Positions 34,201 through 43,248 of a stretch of 64,000 bases of DNA are shown one piece after another. This DNA is from Atriophallophorus winterbourni (lineage: Eukaryota; Platyhelminthes; Trematoda; Plagiorchiida; Microphallidae). The position numbers were made by a program, and so were the translations under genes. The DNA lies in contig JACCGJ010001504.1 of NCBI GenBank assembly GCA_013407085.1, positions 33,873 through 97,872 of the forward strand, given 5' to 3'. Below the pieces are notes generated by a model. It was given only the letters and a program-made list of their open reading frames with translations, had not been told where the DNA came from and ran no database searches. Numbering within the stretch: the first letter of the stretch is position 1; every line of letters starts with the position of its first letter.

Positions 34201-37200
34201 CCGAAAGAGCCTAGATGCTATCCTTACGGTTCAAATCTCGTGCCACATTCTCTTGGCTTCTGACAAAATTGGATTTTTATCCTAGTGATTATTCACAGCG
34301 CAGTTAGGGTGATCATCGTTATCGAACTCGAACTGAGTTAAGTTTTATGCATTTGGGAAAATTCGTGAAAAATGAGTCATGGCTAGTTGATTAATTAGTT
34401 TGCTCGACCGATCTGTTTGTGAGGATAAAATTCTTGCAACTTACTGAGCATAGTAACCTCATATTTTAACTAATTGAGAACTCAGTATGATTGGAAAACA
34501 CATAGAAAACTAGTACTTTATAACAAATAGATTCTCCGTTCGAGGTTTAGTGAACGAAAACCAAAATGAGATCGTTTTTATCATGTTCTAAAAAGATTGC
34601 TTTGTAAATGACGGAGATTATCACTTCATTTGAACAGTAAAATTTGAATCAACTGAGGAAACATTACTTTGATACATTCAAATTGCCAGCTTAAGAAATC
34701 CTGAATAATATATTTGAAGAGGACGGTCCCAAGCCCGTCTGAGAAAGGAGGAGGGTTGGGCTTAGGGCTAGCAACCCTATCCCGTAAAACCTACATTGCT
34801 ACGGAAACGATGACAACAGATCCGTGGTTCGGTCATGTCTGCAGGATGGATCCCAGTTTGCATACGAAGGTAGCCATGCACTGGCATCCGCAAGGTAAAC
34901 GAAAAAGGGGACGACCCAAGGAAACTTGGCGCAGAACGTTGGAACGCGAACTACATGCATAAGGATTCACGGTGCAGACGGCAACGGAAGCAGCGACAGA
35001 CCGGAACCACTGGCGTGAGGTTGTCTTCGCCTCATGTGCCACCCGGCACGGAGAGGACTGAATGAATGAATGAATATTTGAAGAGGTTGCGCTATACTCG
35101 CTATAATCCTAACCTCTGGAGTGTCATCACAGTAGTTCTGTTTCGACAATCCAGTGAAACTATACGAACCGCTAGGAATCCTATACATCCTTGGCCGTTC
35201 CGATTCTTTCTAAAAACACACGATAGCTCGGAATTCATGTTTCCGTTGGTAGTTAAGACTAAGGCAGTATAAGTATTAGTGGAAAGATCAACCTTACTTC
35301 AAGACCGCCATTGACCAGAGGGTACTTAAGAGTTAAACGTGAGGAAACAGGATTATTAAAAATCGTTTTGTGCCACATTTTGTGTTCCACCAGAGATTTA
35401 CAACTCAACCTAACCGAGTGTTCTCTTGTTTCAAACATTTTCCCATTCTCATTTCCTTAGAATTCCGTGAAACACAACTGCACTTTCTTGGTAGATTGAG
35501 TGCGGGTATCATCGGAACGGCAGTGGATGTAATCTATGCAAAAGTAATTCACGCTGAATGTTTACTCGCAATTTTATTTTAAAAAAACGTAATAAAAATA
35601 ATGCATTCGGGGTAGTTTTGTTTAAATTTATTTTACCACCACCCGATGAGGACATATAACCCAGGTGCTCCACTGGATTTTAAATGCAAGTAATTTGAGA
35701 ACTCTCAAAAAAGTGAATTGGATTTCTTTGTCAAGCCGATAAAATACGCTATGCGAATCGGAATGCGTTAATTCTATTGAATATTGGCGTAAATGATTAT
35801 CACGTATTGTTTGCAATTCCTAACTCGGAATGGCGTCTTATTAAGGGTTACTTGACTTTGGCTTGAATCAAACAGATGAAGGGTTTCACTGTTAAACCAT
35901 CTGCAGTTGGGGTGACCCGTCTTCCAGGTTGGGAGTCTAGAGATCAGAATATGCATTGGACTCTCACTCCGAGTCACATGGTTCTAAATAGTTTCCCGTC
36001 TCGGTCTTTTTGTACACATCTTCTAGGAGCGCTTGAATAATCTTGCATGCTGTCAAGTGAAGTGGCGAGGACAATGAAGGCCGCAATATAGCTGTGACGC
36101 TGTTCTTCTTCTGCTTGTTTAGAACACTTGCTAGAATGCATATTTGATTCGAAATGTACCCACCTCATCCTAGTATGTTTACACCTGATTTTCGATAGGT
36201 ACAGTAGCGTCTCAGATCCCACCTTTTCACATATTTCAAGGATGTCACGGTTGTATGCCAGGTAAGCATTCGGTAATTGCTACCGGCGTTATGCAGCCCA
36301 TGATAATGAATGACACATAATAAAACATTCTAAACAATCAAGATACGTTTCAATTTTTCTCGGTCTTTAAATACAGAAGAAGACGTAGATTGCCATTCAA
36401 AATTATTTGATGTAAATCATAGGTAAATCACGAAACCCATTTGATAAAAACTCCAACTGATTGCAGCTTCACGTATGACTTGAAGCCAAAACGAATCATC
36501 ATTGTAAGATTAGGTTTCAAACTTTAACTAAGTTCTACCTTGAAACTATCGAAAGATCCACCAGAATGTCAATATTTTTTCTGGTTATACACATCCCGGA
36601 GTTACACTCAATTAACGGTTTCGGATTGTGTTTTTTTGTTCAGGAGGAGACAGCGAGGTGAGTTACAGCCAACCTTGAGAGCATAGACAGGTGACAAATA
36701 AAAACAGATCCATAGCTCGATCCGTGATCAAGCATTGAAACGCTTATGAATCTCCAATAATTTGTTGCAGCTAACCCTTTTACGTTCTCGTCCAAAATTA
36801 TGAGATTGCTTTCAGCAAGCATCTAAGAATTCAGAACACACTCATACCAGGCAAACACCTCACATAACTTTTATCCTTGCACCAAACCAACGTTTGACAG
36901 GTTAACGAAAATGTAAATCGGTTCTTTAACACAACTTCCTCTCCCGAATAACATGAATAGGTACTAGAATTTTCTACGCCCTAAGAATAAATGTGTATAA
37001 TCCTAAATTGTGCGTAATTTTGCTTGTGAATTAAAAAGATTTCTTAAGTTGAAATTGGAAAAAAGCTATCAGCTGCAGACAAATCAAGATAAGATGCTAT
37101 GGAGAAGTGACACATTGACCGTCAGCTTAAATGTATCAACAAATCATTTTTTTCAGTTTAAAGCAAGGAAAGCATTACTAAACCACATCTGAGAATAATA

Positions 37201-37927
37201 TGAGAGATTTGTGCGAGACCGCTAATTCACCACAAAGGTACCAGGCAGTGTTGAGAATAGTTTGTCTCAGAATAGACTTTGATAGCTTAATAACTTATCC
37301 TGGAATGTTGTCTCACTTACTGCGCTATATTCTTCAATATATTCTTTGGCCGCGGTTTTTAAAACATCTCTATTCATCTGGTGTGCACGAGTCAAAAATT
37401 CAAACACTGTCTTCGGTTCCAGCATGAAAGTGATCTGAAGTTCCGCTAACTAAAGAATTATCGAGAGGTAAAATATTGGCCTCACCTTCTCTAATTCGAC
37501 ACATTTATACGTTTCAGCGGTCTTCATCAGATCAAGCACCTGAAATTTGTCAAACCATATTCCGTGTTGGTCTCACCTCGTATATATCCAAGCGGTCAAA
37601 CGAAATGGAATTTGTGTAAAGAAAATAAATCAAAAGTAAAAAACTGACTGGTCCGACAGATAGGAAATCGTAAGAGGCCTTGACCGGTTCGGTGAACAAC
37701 AATTGACGGAAAATTTCATTGCGAGCAGCTAGCACACAACGATGCCCATAGATCTTTTCACGCTCTGGTCCTACGAAGAAGTGGACATCACTGAACAGCT
37801 TCCGGTTGACGAGTTTGGACATGTTACGGGATAGAGTGTGTGCTTGTCCGAATAAACCTGAATTGTTGTTCGCTATTTCTTCAGCGCGATTGTTGAAACG
37901 ATTCCGAGAATCTTTCGCGGTTGTCAT
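31088..37927 (-). CDS. BTBD19: BTBD19-like BTB-BACK protein, five exons
   Basis: Model on the - strand joining 37927-37577, 37539-37486, 37449-37321, 33336-32914 and 31261-31088: 1,131 bases, 376 aa plus stop. All introns are GT-AG and all junctions are phase 0. BTB domain about residues 36-150: FSDVHFFVGPEREKIYGHRC, FRQLLFTEPV, FLYTNSISF. BACK region 150-325: LEPKTVFEFLTRAH, IDELQVVEVACVWAENY, IRLSLLQPNDLVKLEE, then LIP-EECFINAW across the last junction. Human BTBD19 (291 aa) has the same blocks in order; the fluke protein is longer through an insert of about 60 residues before the last BACK helices and a basic, Ser/Arg-rich tail. BTB-BACK proteins often serve as Cullin-3 adaptors; the function of BTBD19 is not established. 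Introns of 37 and 36 bp are typical flatworm micro-introns. The start (37927) is the first ATG after a possible acceptor near 37955. Confidence 0.87.
31320..31400 (-). repeat. Hammerhead-SINE fragment (reverse)
   Basis: Reverse strand has GCAAATGAGGTTCATC and GAACAGTTTGTTTT in the order of the SINE-like unit. No ribozyme core. Lies in intron 4 of the BTBD19-like gene. Confidence 0.4.
31563..31790 (+). repeat. Hammerhead-SINE copy with near-complete ribozyme
   Basis: Blocks CATGGGTTTAAAC (31592), GAACATGTTGG (31652), CCTTACCCAACAATG (31672) and the ribozyme half follow the order of 5290-5475. It sits in intron 4 of the BTBD19-like gene, antisense. Confidence 0.6.
31716..31760 (+). ncRNA. Hammerhead motif, partly decayed
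   Basis: CTGATGA (31722-31728), stem II GTGC/GCAT, GAAA (31742-31745). The stem III sequence ACCTGAC replaces ACCGGTC, which weakens pairing. Activity doubtful. Confidence 0.5.
31791..32913. other. BTBD19-like intron 4, rest
   Basis: No repeat or coding similarity recognised. Confidence 0.4.
32914..33336 (-). CDS. BTBD19: BTBD19-like gene, exon 4
   Basis: Acceptor TTTCCGTTACAG|ATT, donor CCG|GTAATC. 141 codons (residues 179-319). Contains the core of BACK and a polar insert (about residues 225-290) absent from vertebrate BTBD19. Confidence 0.88.
33700..33960 (+). repeat. Dispersed repeat in BTBD19-like intron, unit 1
   Basis: Similar along its length to 36040-36290: shared order GAATGCATATT-C-ATTCGA, GTGGG/GTACCCACC, CACCTTTTA/CACCTTTTC, and the end block TAAACATTCGGTAC / TAAGCATTCGGTAA. 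Family unknown. Confidence 0.45.
34720..35070 (+). pseudogene. RTE-type LINE 3' fragment
   Basis: Encodes the C-terminal tail found after RT in RTE-like elements: FGHVCRMD, GKRKRGRPKETWRRTLEREL, RNHWREVVFASCATR. It ends in four TGAA units (35059-35074). Only this 3' end survives; it lies in intron 3 of the BTBD19-like gene, antisense. Confidence 0.85.
35071..36039. other. BTBD19-like intron 3, middle
   Basis: No clear feature; open frames are short and without similarity. Confidence 0.4.
36040..36290 (+). repeat. Dispersed repeat in BTBD19-like intron, unit 2
   Basis: Partner of 33700-33960, same orientation, 2.3 kb apart. Confidence 0.45.
36291..37320. other. BTBD19-like intron 3, end near exon 3
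   Basis: No repeat or coding similarity seen. Confidence 0.4.
37321..37449 (-). CDS. BTBD19: BTBD19-like gene, exon 3
   Basis: Acceptor TTCTTTAG|TTAGCGG, donor GCA|GTAAGT. Residues 136-178 with LEPKTVFEFLTRAH. A second AG (at 37435) would also splice in frame but drops five residues; the upstream one gives a gap-free match to BTBD19, so I chose it. Confidence 0.82.
37450..37485 (-). other. 36-bp micro-intron
   Basis: GTGAGG..CTTTAG, 36 bases. Frame is open through it only in part; the splice joins LEK to LAELQ. Confidence 0.75.
37486..37539 (-). CDS. BTBD19: BTBD19-like gene, exon 2
   Basis: 54 bp: VLDLMKTAETYKCVELEK (18 residues), the end of the BTB fold leading into BACK. Flanked by micro-introns. 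Confidence 0.83.
37540..37576 (-). other. 37-bp micro-intron
   Basis: GTGAGACC..ATTTCAG, 37 bases, between exons 1 and 2. Confidence 0.78.
37577..37927 (-). CDS. BTBD19: BTBD19-like gene, exon 1 (BTB domain)
   Basis: 117 codons from ATG 37927 to donor GAG|GTGAGA. Holds most of the BTB domain. An open frame runs further upstream to 37969, but a TTCTCACAG acceptor-like site near 37955 and the family start favour this ATG. Confidence 0.87.
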
Positions 37928-38317
37928 TTGAAAGAATTTCTTGCTGTTAAATCCTGTGAGAATTTTCAACCTCTCCCTCGTCGAAATGGATCCACCGTAG
38001 TAAGGTCAATCATGTCATATTGGCTAGCATAACCTGTGACCTTGACCAATAGATCACGTGTAAGTTGAGTGAATCGATTTACAGCATCTCGTGATACAAG
38101 TTTAATGCGAGCATGAATATGAATGCTAGAGTGGAGTGATATGAGATTTTATGAAATTTATGAAATGTTGTTTTAAATAATTGCCATCTCCTAAGCATTT
38201 CGGAGGGAAAACGTATCAAGTTTGGAATATTAGCGAAACAGAGTCATAAAAATGTATCGGGGAATTTATTTTCATTCGAAGTAGAATACCATTCCGAAAC
38301 GCTAAAATCTCACTGGA

Positions 38318-38369
38318 AGCACAGGACCGGTTTCGAGGTTTTTGCCTCTCATCAGCTATGCGTATCCGC
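38318..38369 (-). ncRNA. Hammerhead ribozyme, left arm
   Basis: On the - strand: stem I GCATAG with CTGTGC, core CTGATGA (38349-38355), stem II GAGG/CCTC closed by CAAAAA, GAAA (38331-38334), stem III ACC/GGT, C17 at 38325. All conserved bases present. Confidence 0.82.
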
Positions 38370-38418
38370 ATTGCGCCATCCGTCTACACAAATACTAGTT
38401 GGAAACGCGAAGAGTCCA

Positions 38419-38475
38419 GCGGATACGCATAGCTGATGAGAGGCAAAAACCTCGAAACCAGTCCTATGCTTCCGG
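38419..38475 (+). ncRNA. Hammerhead ribozyme, right arm
   Basis: Stem I GCATAG (38427-38432) with CTATGC (38464-38469), a perfect match; core CTGATGA (38433-38439); stem II GAGG/CCTC; GAAA (38454-38457); stem III ACC/AGT with one mismatch; cut expected after C38463. Outer GGA/TCC pairs leave internal loops like natural fast hammerheads. Confidence 0.82.
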
Positions 38476-38510
38476 TTAGATTTTAGCGTTTCGGAATGGT
38501 ATTCTACTTC

Positions 38511-39570
38511 TAACTATCCTGGGTTGTAATAACCCTCGCGGCAATACGCCGTTCGATCAGTTGAGGCTTAGTTTAGTCCCTTCAGCTACTTATAAAGTAG
38601 CGAGTAGACGAGAACTTCGATTCGCATAACTTATTTTCATTAAAGATATGCGTTTTTCTTTTAGCTGGCGTTGGCATCGAGCATACAGTGCCGGCTGTAT
38701 TTCGAAATTGTGCAGTTCATCAAATGAATTGCGTTCAGGCCCAATTTCGAAAAGGGTTTGGCTTGGAAGAAAATTATAATTCAAGCACGATAGCAGTGTG
38801 ATGAGTAGGTAGCATTTGTACAAGCCAGACATTTTCACGTTTTTCTCAACCCAAATTCTACTTATTCAATTCATTCGAATTTTAAGCTCTAACCCTGCTA
38901 TGACTTCTTTGGTTTCGAAACGAAACTGAATAGAAAACTAAAATACGCATGCATTTTCATCACACACACACGCACTCAATGAACGGTTTATTGCTGCTAG
39001 CACTCAGAAGTTAGGGACAGTTAGGGAACATCAAACTGTTTCCCTGAACAATACGCTTCAATGAATCAGTTTTATCAGTGTCTTTTCGTGATTATATCGC
39101 CTGTCATACCGTTCCAATTATGAGTATAGGAGTTAATAGGTTTTTCAAGAAGAAATGTTCATACTCCTGTAGCCACAAGAACAACATAAATCACATGAAA
39201 GTCTTACAGAACATGTGGTTGTCAGGGCAGAGATACGATCCGTATTATTTAACTTTTCAAATTTCCGATATAAATATACAATCAACCTCTAAAATCCATA
39301 ATAATTTCACGTTTAAATGCAACGGGTGTATGACGGGAATATGTCAAAGCTACCAATTTATGAGAAAATACAGTGCTTTTCTTTAGAAATTCTGCTTAAA
39401 CTGCTGAATGAACACATTTTAGAGTTGAATTCAAACATTTTTGATAAAAAGGCTCAGCGAAAAACCGTTCTTCGATTAATATGATAATTGAATCACAGCA
39501 ACAATTTCTGCAAACGCCGGGTATTTTGAACTATAATTTTTTGCATGCAAAATACGCACAATGAGTGTGA
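38511..39570. other. Intergenic, hammerhead-SINE tail piece
   Basis: Contains at 38945-38985 an inverted copy of the GTGTGTGATG..ATGCATGC tail block. No gene recognised in the rest. Confidence 0.4.
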
Positions 39571-39575
39571 TCACT

Positions 39576-39972
39576 TGTTACGTTCTTGATATGGAGCTAA
39601 TAATGCACCCGGATATGCTTCCCACGATATTGCCCAATCGACTATTGAGAGAGAAGACCAAGGCTTCAGAGAAGTTCGTATGGCAGTTCACTTCCAATAA
39701 TAACAAACATGGTTTACTCATCCATATATATATAGGCTGAGAATGTAAAAGGGAATGACCTTGGAAAATAACACATTAAAACCGCGTCAAGGACTCGATG
39801 GACCAATGAGAATATAGGGCGAATATGATCAAATTATTAACGTTATGATCAAATTATAATCATGTTTTTCTCGCCAAATAATTCAAATCTATGTTGACAT
39901 AGTGTCATAATAGAGTCGTAATATCTTCAAAGATATTGAGTTTTTAGGGAAAATAAACGTCTTTTCCCATTA
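39576..39972 (-). repeat. 3' LTR of outer Gypsy element
   Basis: 397 bp, element-sense TAATGGG..GTAACA, after the polypurine tract. Pairs with 45438-45833. Confidence 0.92.
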
Positions 39973-40019
39973 CCTCCCTTTTTAAAAGTGACTCAGTACC
40001 GACAGAGCTTGGGGCTCAC

Positions 40020-40172
40020 TTAAAGTGGTACGACGGTCTTGCGTCTTCGGTTAGTCCATCGTCGGGGTTCTAGTGCGCGTTTGATAGCGATATTGCTGGG
40101 TGGTATTTTAACCGGAGAAGGTGGGAGCTGGAAGGTATCAAATAGAAGATCCAACGGAAGTTTCACTGGTTC
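40020..40172 (-). pseudogene. Outer Gypsy pol C-terminus
   Basis: Resumes the integrase tail after the nested element: EPVKLPLDLLF then EPRRWTNRRRKTVVPL and stop. The last block is the one also found at the end of the gag-only frames at 5.9 and 59.5 kb. Confidence 0.75.
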
Positions 40173-40480
40173 TGTAATGGAATTGAATTGAAATGCGAAT
40201 CCCAACAGAAATCGAATTGAGAAGTCACGGCACGGCAAACAGAATGTAATGTGTTTAACGGGTGAGTTGATTATGTACCAAAATCGTATTCAATAGATGA
40301 ATATTGTTCACTGAGTTATCGAACGGAAAATCGGCGGAATGCGAGTGAAAACGATAACAGGAAATCGATAAATCAATATGGCATTATCGGCAATCGAAAC
40401 TTGACATCCTGTTGGAGGAGAGTTCAGCTAACCAGCTCAGCTTGCATCGTGGTGGGTATGATTTGCGGAACCACACCACA
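40173..40480 (-). repeat. 3' LTR of inner Gypsy element
   Basis: 308 bp, TGTAATGG..CCACACCACA on the + strand. Confidence 0.92.
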
Positions 40481-40535
40481 ACCTTCCCCCCTCGAAATTG
40501 TTGCGTTGTTCCGATTCGCCAACCTCGCAGACCTT

Positions 40536-42881
40536 CTAAGAGCAGTTGACTCCTGAGGTTTCCACACTTGGTTCTGGTTGATGCGTTGATTCCTGATTGA
40601 TGTTTTCCTCTACTGACCTTTTGAATTGTACTTGACTTTTGTGACGTTGGTGCACACTTGCATCCTTTAGGTCAGTGATTTCAATCATTGAATTTCCGAT
40701 TTGTCGCGTGACGATGCCATGAGCGGGTCTCAAGTCGTTTCCTCTGAAATAAGTCACATCACTCGAATCCATTCGGTGTAGGGAAGTTCGGAGTGTCCTG
40801 GATTTGAACAACTTGGCTGGGCTCTCTCTGGTCGTGCAATGGACGGCATTACGGTATTGCAGTAGAAAGTTATCAATGAATACGTCCAAGGCTTGGAAGC
40901 TCCCAGGATTGGCTGAGTGAATAGCACTCTTGATAGTTTTCACAAGATTCTCTGCAGCGCCATTGGAACATGGATGCCGCGGAGCAGTTCGTAAGTGTCG
41001 GCACCCGATGCTATCCAGCCATTCCTTCATTTCATTGGAACAGAATTGGGCACCATTGTCAGTGATAAGTACTTGTGGGATCCCTTCACGGCTGAAACAC
41101 TTCCTTAGAGCTTGCATTGTGAACGCCGTCGTTGCTGTGGTTGTCAGAAAGACTTCTGGCCACTTGGAATACGAGTCGGTGATCACAAGTGCGAAGTACT
41201 TTCCCAAAAACGGTCCACAATAATCTGCATGGATTCGTTGCCAGGGAAGGTAACTGTCGGGCCATGGTGTCCAATCCCTTGGGCGTGAATTGATTTTGTG
41301 CAGGCAAGCCTCGCAGTTCATAGCTGTACTTCTGATGTCGGCATCAATTTCTGGCCACCAAACCTCTTGCCGTGCCAACGATTTCATTTTTTCAATGCCC
41401 ATATGGCCCTTATGTAGATCGTCCAAGACAGGCTTCCTCAACGGTGGCGGGATGAGCAATCGATCTCCTCGACAAATCACACCGTCCGGTTGTATCAGTA
41501 GCTCATCACGGATCTGGTAAAGGCGTAGGTATTTCTTCCGCACATCTGGAAGCCAACCGTTCCGTATGGCTGACATGACTGTTGAATAGTACTTCTTCGT
41601 GAACGTTCGTAGTTGCTCACGGGAAATGGCACATGATTGGGAAATGAGACAGCATGCTTCCGCTGGAGAAAGTTTTGCGTGCCTGGACAGGAAGTCGGCC
41701 TGAATTTGTTCTCCTGAATTCTCAACGGGCACAACATTCAGCGATACAGGATGCTTGAGGGCTCGCAGGGCTTTCAGACCGAGGATTGCTGGACTGCTTT
41801 TAGATACCAAGAATCGGACTGGAATTGAAATCTCCTTGTCTTGTTTTACAAATAAGGTGGTTTCACCTGTCAGTGGCAAATTGTGTCCGGTAACGCCACG
41901 AAGTTTAACGTTGGTCGGTTGCACATGCGCCTCTGGGGCCACCCGGTTCAAGATTTCGGCGGGAATGACTGATTCACTGCTACCGGTATCGACGATGAAT
42001 TCAGCAGTTTCACTTGAATCGAACTGCAAGGATTTGTAGATGAATTGTTGTGCTGGACTCTTCAGTTGCAGAACATAAGGTGAACCGTCATCCTCCTGAT
42101 TGACCACTGGATTCTGTTGGGTCAGGTTGCATTGTTTACTCCGACAAACCTTCTTTATATGTCCGCTCTTACCGCATCCATGGCACACTGCATTGCGGAA
42201 TCGACAAGTTGACCGCAAGTGGAGATCACCACACGACATGCACTTATTTATCGGCTTTACGGTCTTGTCTCGGGCTTGGTTTTCACTTGTCTTGTTGGCC
42301 TGGTGCCGGTGTCTTGGCTGATTGGATCTGAGTGAACTTTTCTGAAAGAACACGGCACCTTGTTCGGTTGTCGCAGCAGTCACATCATCTCGCTGCTCGC
42401 AGATTTCACGGGCTTCGGCGTAGGTCAGGTCAGGTTTCATCAGCATTTTTCTTTGTAGGTCAACATTGTTAATACCAGCAATGAGACGATCCCTCAAATT
42501 ATCTTCTAATAGATCACCGAATTCACATTTAGCAGCCTGTTTCTGTAGAATAAGGATGAACTCACGGCAGCTTGTATTAGGATTTCGGACCAGTGTGTTG
42601 AATTTTGCCCGTTCGGTAGCTTTGAAATTCACCGGCATGACATGCTTCAGTAGGAGTGTCTTCAAATCTTGGAACGGCAGTGATGCAGGAGCTTTTGGAT
42701 AGGATAGGTTCTTAAGTAACGAATATAATTCACGTCCCCCGTAGGTCAAGAAAAATGTTGACTTATTCTCCGGCTTGACGTCCTTCCGAATGCTGCTCCA
42801 CAGCTCGAATCGTTCCACCCACTCTTCAATTTCTCCAGGATTAGAATGAAGATTTAATGGTTCAAGAGTCGGTTGATCCAT
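40536..42881 (-). CDS. Gag-protease-integrase polyprotein with RT/RNase H deleted
   Basis: Uninterrupted 781-aa frame. Gag 1-210; two zinc knuckles (C214-C217-H221-C226 and C233-C236-H241-C246); aspartic protease with D298-TG-S and GLKAL (368-372); then at about residue 385-400 the sequence goes straight to QADFLSRHA, the block that normally ends RNase H. Integrase follows: H490/H494-region and C523-C526 zinc site, D553, D608, E644 (spacing of DD35E), and a C-terminal domain. So about 500 residues of RT and RNase H are missing with the frame kept. Both remaining enzymes have all catalytic residues. The intact frame suggests either youth or selection. It would need RT from another element to move. 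Confidence 0.92.
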   Translation of the reverse strand: MDQPTLEPLNLHSNPGEIEEWVERFELWSSIRKDVKPENKSTFFLTYGGRELYSLLKNLSYPKAPASLPFQDLKTLLLKHVMPVNFKATERAKFNTLVRNPNTSCREFILILQKQAAKCEFGDLLEDNLRDRLIAGINNVDLQRKMLMKPDLTYAEAREICEQRDDVTAATTEQGAVFFQKSSLRSNQPRHRHQANKTSENQARDKTVKPINKCMSCGDLHLRSTCRFRNAVCHGCGKSGHIKKVCRSKQCNLTQQNPVVNQEDDGSPYVLQLKSPAQQFIYKSLQFDSSETAEFIVDTGSSESVIPAEILNRVAPEAHVQPTNVKLRGVTGHNLPLTGETTLFVKQDKEISIPVRFLVSKSSPAILGLKALRALKHPVSLNVVPVENSGEQIQADFLSRHAKLSPAEACCLISQSCAISREQLRTFTKKYYSTVMSAIRNGWLPDVRKKYLRLYQIRDELLIQPDGVICRGDRLLIPPPLRKPVLDDLHKGHMGIEKMKSLARQEVWWPEIDADIRSTAMNCEACLHKINSRPRDWTPWPDSYLPWQRIHADYCGPFLGKYFALVITDSYSKWPEVFLTTTATTAFTMQALRKCFSREGIPQVLITDNGAQFCSNEMKEWLDSIGCRHLRTAPRHPCSNGAAENLVKTIKSAIHSANPGSFQALDVFIDNFLLQYRNAVHCTTRESPAKLFKSRTLRTSLHRMDSSDVTYFRGNDLRPAHGIVTRQIGNSMIEITDLKDASVHQRHKSQVQFKRSVEENINQESTHQPEPSVETSGVNCS

Positions 42882-42900
42882 CCTGCTCGCGACGCCAAAT

Positions 42901-43225
42901 TGTAATGGAATTGAATTGTAATGGAATTGAATTGAAATGCGAATCCCAACAGAAATCGAATTGAGAAGTCACGGCACGGCAAACAGAATGTAATGTGTTT
43001 AACGGGTGAGTTGATTATGTACCAAAATCGTATTCAATAGATGAATATTGTTCACTGAGTTATCGAACGGAAAATCGGCGGAATGCGAGTGATAAACGAT
43101 AACAGGAAATCGATAAATCAATATGGCATTATCGGCAATCGAAACTTGACATCCTGTTGGAGGAGAGTTTAGCCAACCAGCTCAGCTTGCATCGTGGTGG
43201 GTAGGATTTGCGGAACCACACCACA
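42901..43225 (-). repeat. 5' LTR of inner Gypsy element
   Basis: 325 bp; its outer end has a 17-bp tandem duplication relative to the 3' LTR. Confidence 0.92.
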
Positions 43226-43248
43226 GGTTCCGCAGTTTCTAACTCTGA

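Larger units (their letters stand above)
38278..38510. repeat. Inverted repeat with a hammerhead in each arm
   Basis: Arms 38278-38369 and 38419-38510 are about 92 bp and nearly identical when inverted; the spacer is 49 bp. Each arm has a full hammerhead pointing outward from the spacer. GTAGAATACCATTCCG marks the outer ends. Possibly the abutting inverted terminal repeats of a Penelope-like element with nothing left inside, or a SINE-type foldback. It lies about 350 bp before the BTBD19-like start codon. Confidence 0.85.
40173..43225 (-). mobile_element. Inner Gypsy element: gag-protease-integrase, no RT
   Basis: LTRs 40173-40480 (308 bp) and 42901-43225 (325 bp, the extra 17 bp being a duplicated TGTAATGGAATTGAATT end). 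Target duplication GGTTC (40168-40172, 43226-43230) lies in the outer element's pol tail. Primer site TGGCGTCGCGAGC overlaps the gag leader; polypurine tract GAGGGGGGAAGG is next to the 3' LTR. One long uninterrupted frame lies inside. Different family from the outer element, by LTR and Gag. Confidence 0.93.

Noticed and set aside
34180..34260. GGTTCAAATC resembling a tRNA B box
   Set aside because: No matching A box, anticodon arm or acceptor stem at tRNA spacing.
37321..37434. Alternative exon 3 start at 37434
   Set aside because: It splices in frame but removes five residues that align to BTBD19; the acceptor at 37450 gives a better match and a 36-bp intron.
37520..37530. TTCATCAG as a reverse hammerhead core
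   Set aside because: No stem II or GAAA follows, and it lies inside a coding exon.
40930..42702. Several + strand frames of 70-97 codons across the inner Gypsy element
   Set aside because: Shadows of the 781-aa frame on the other strand.
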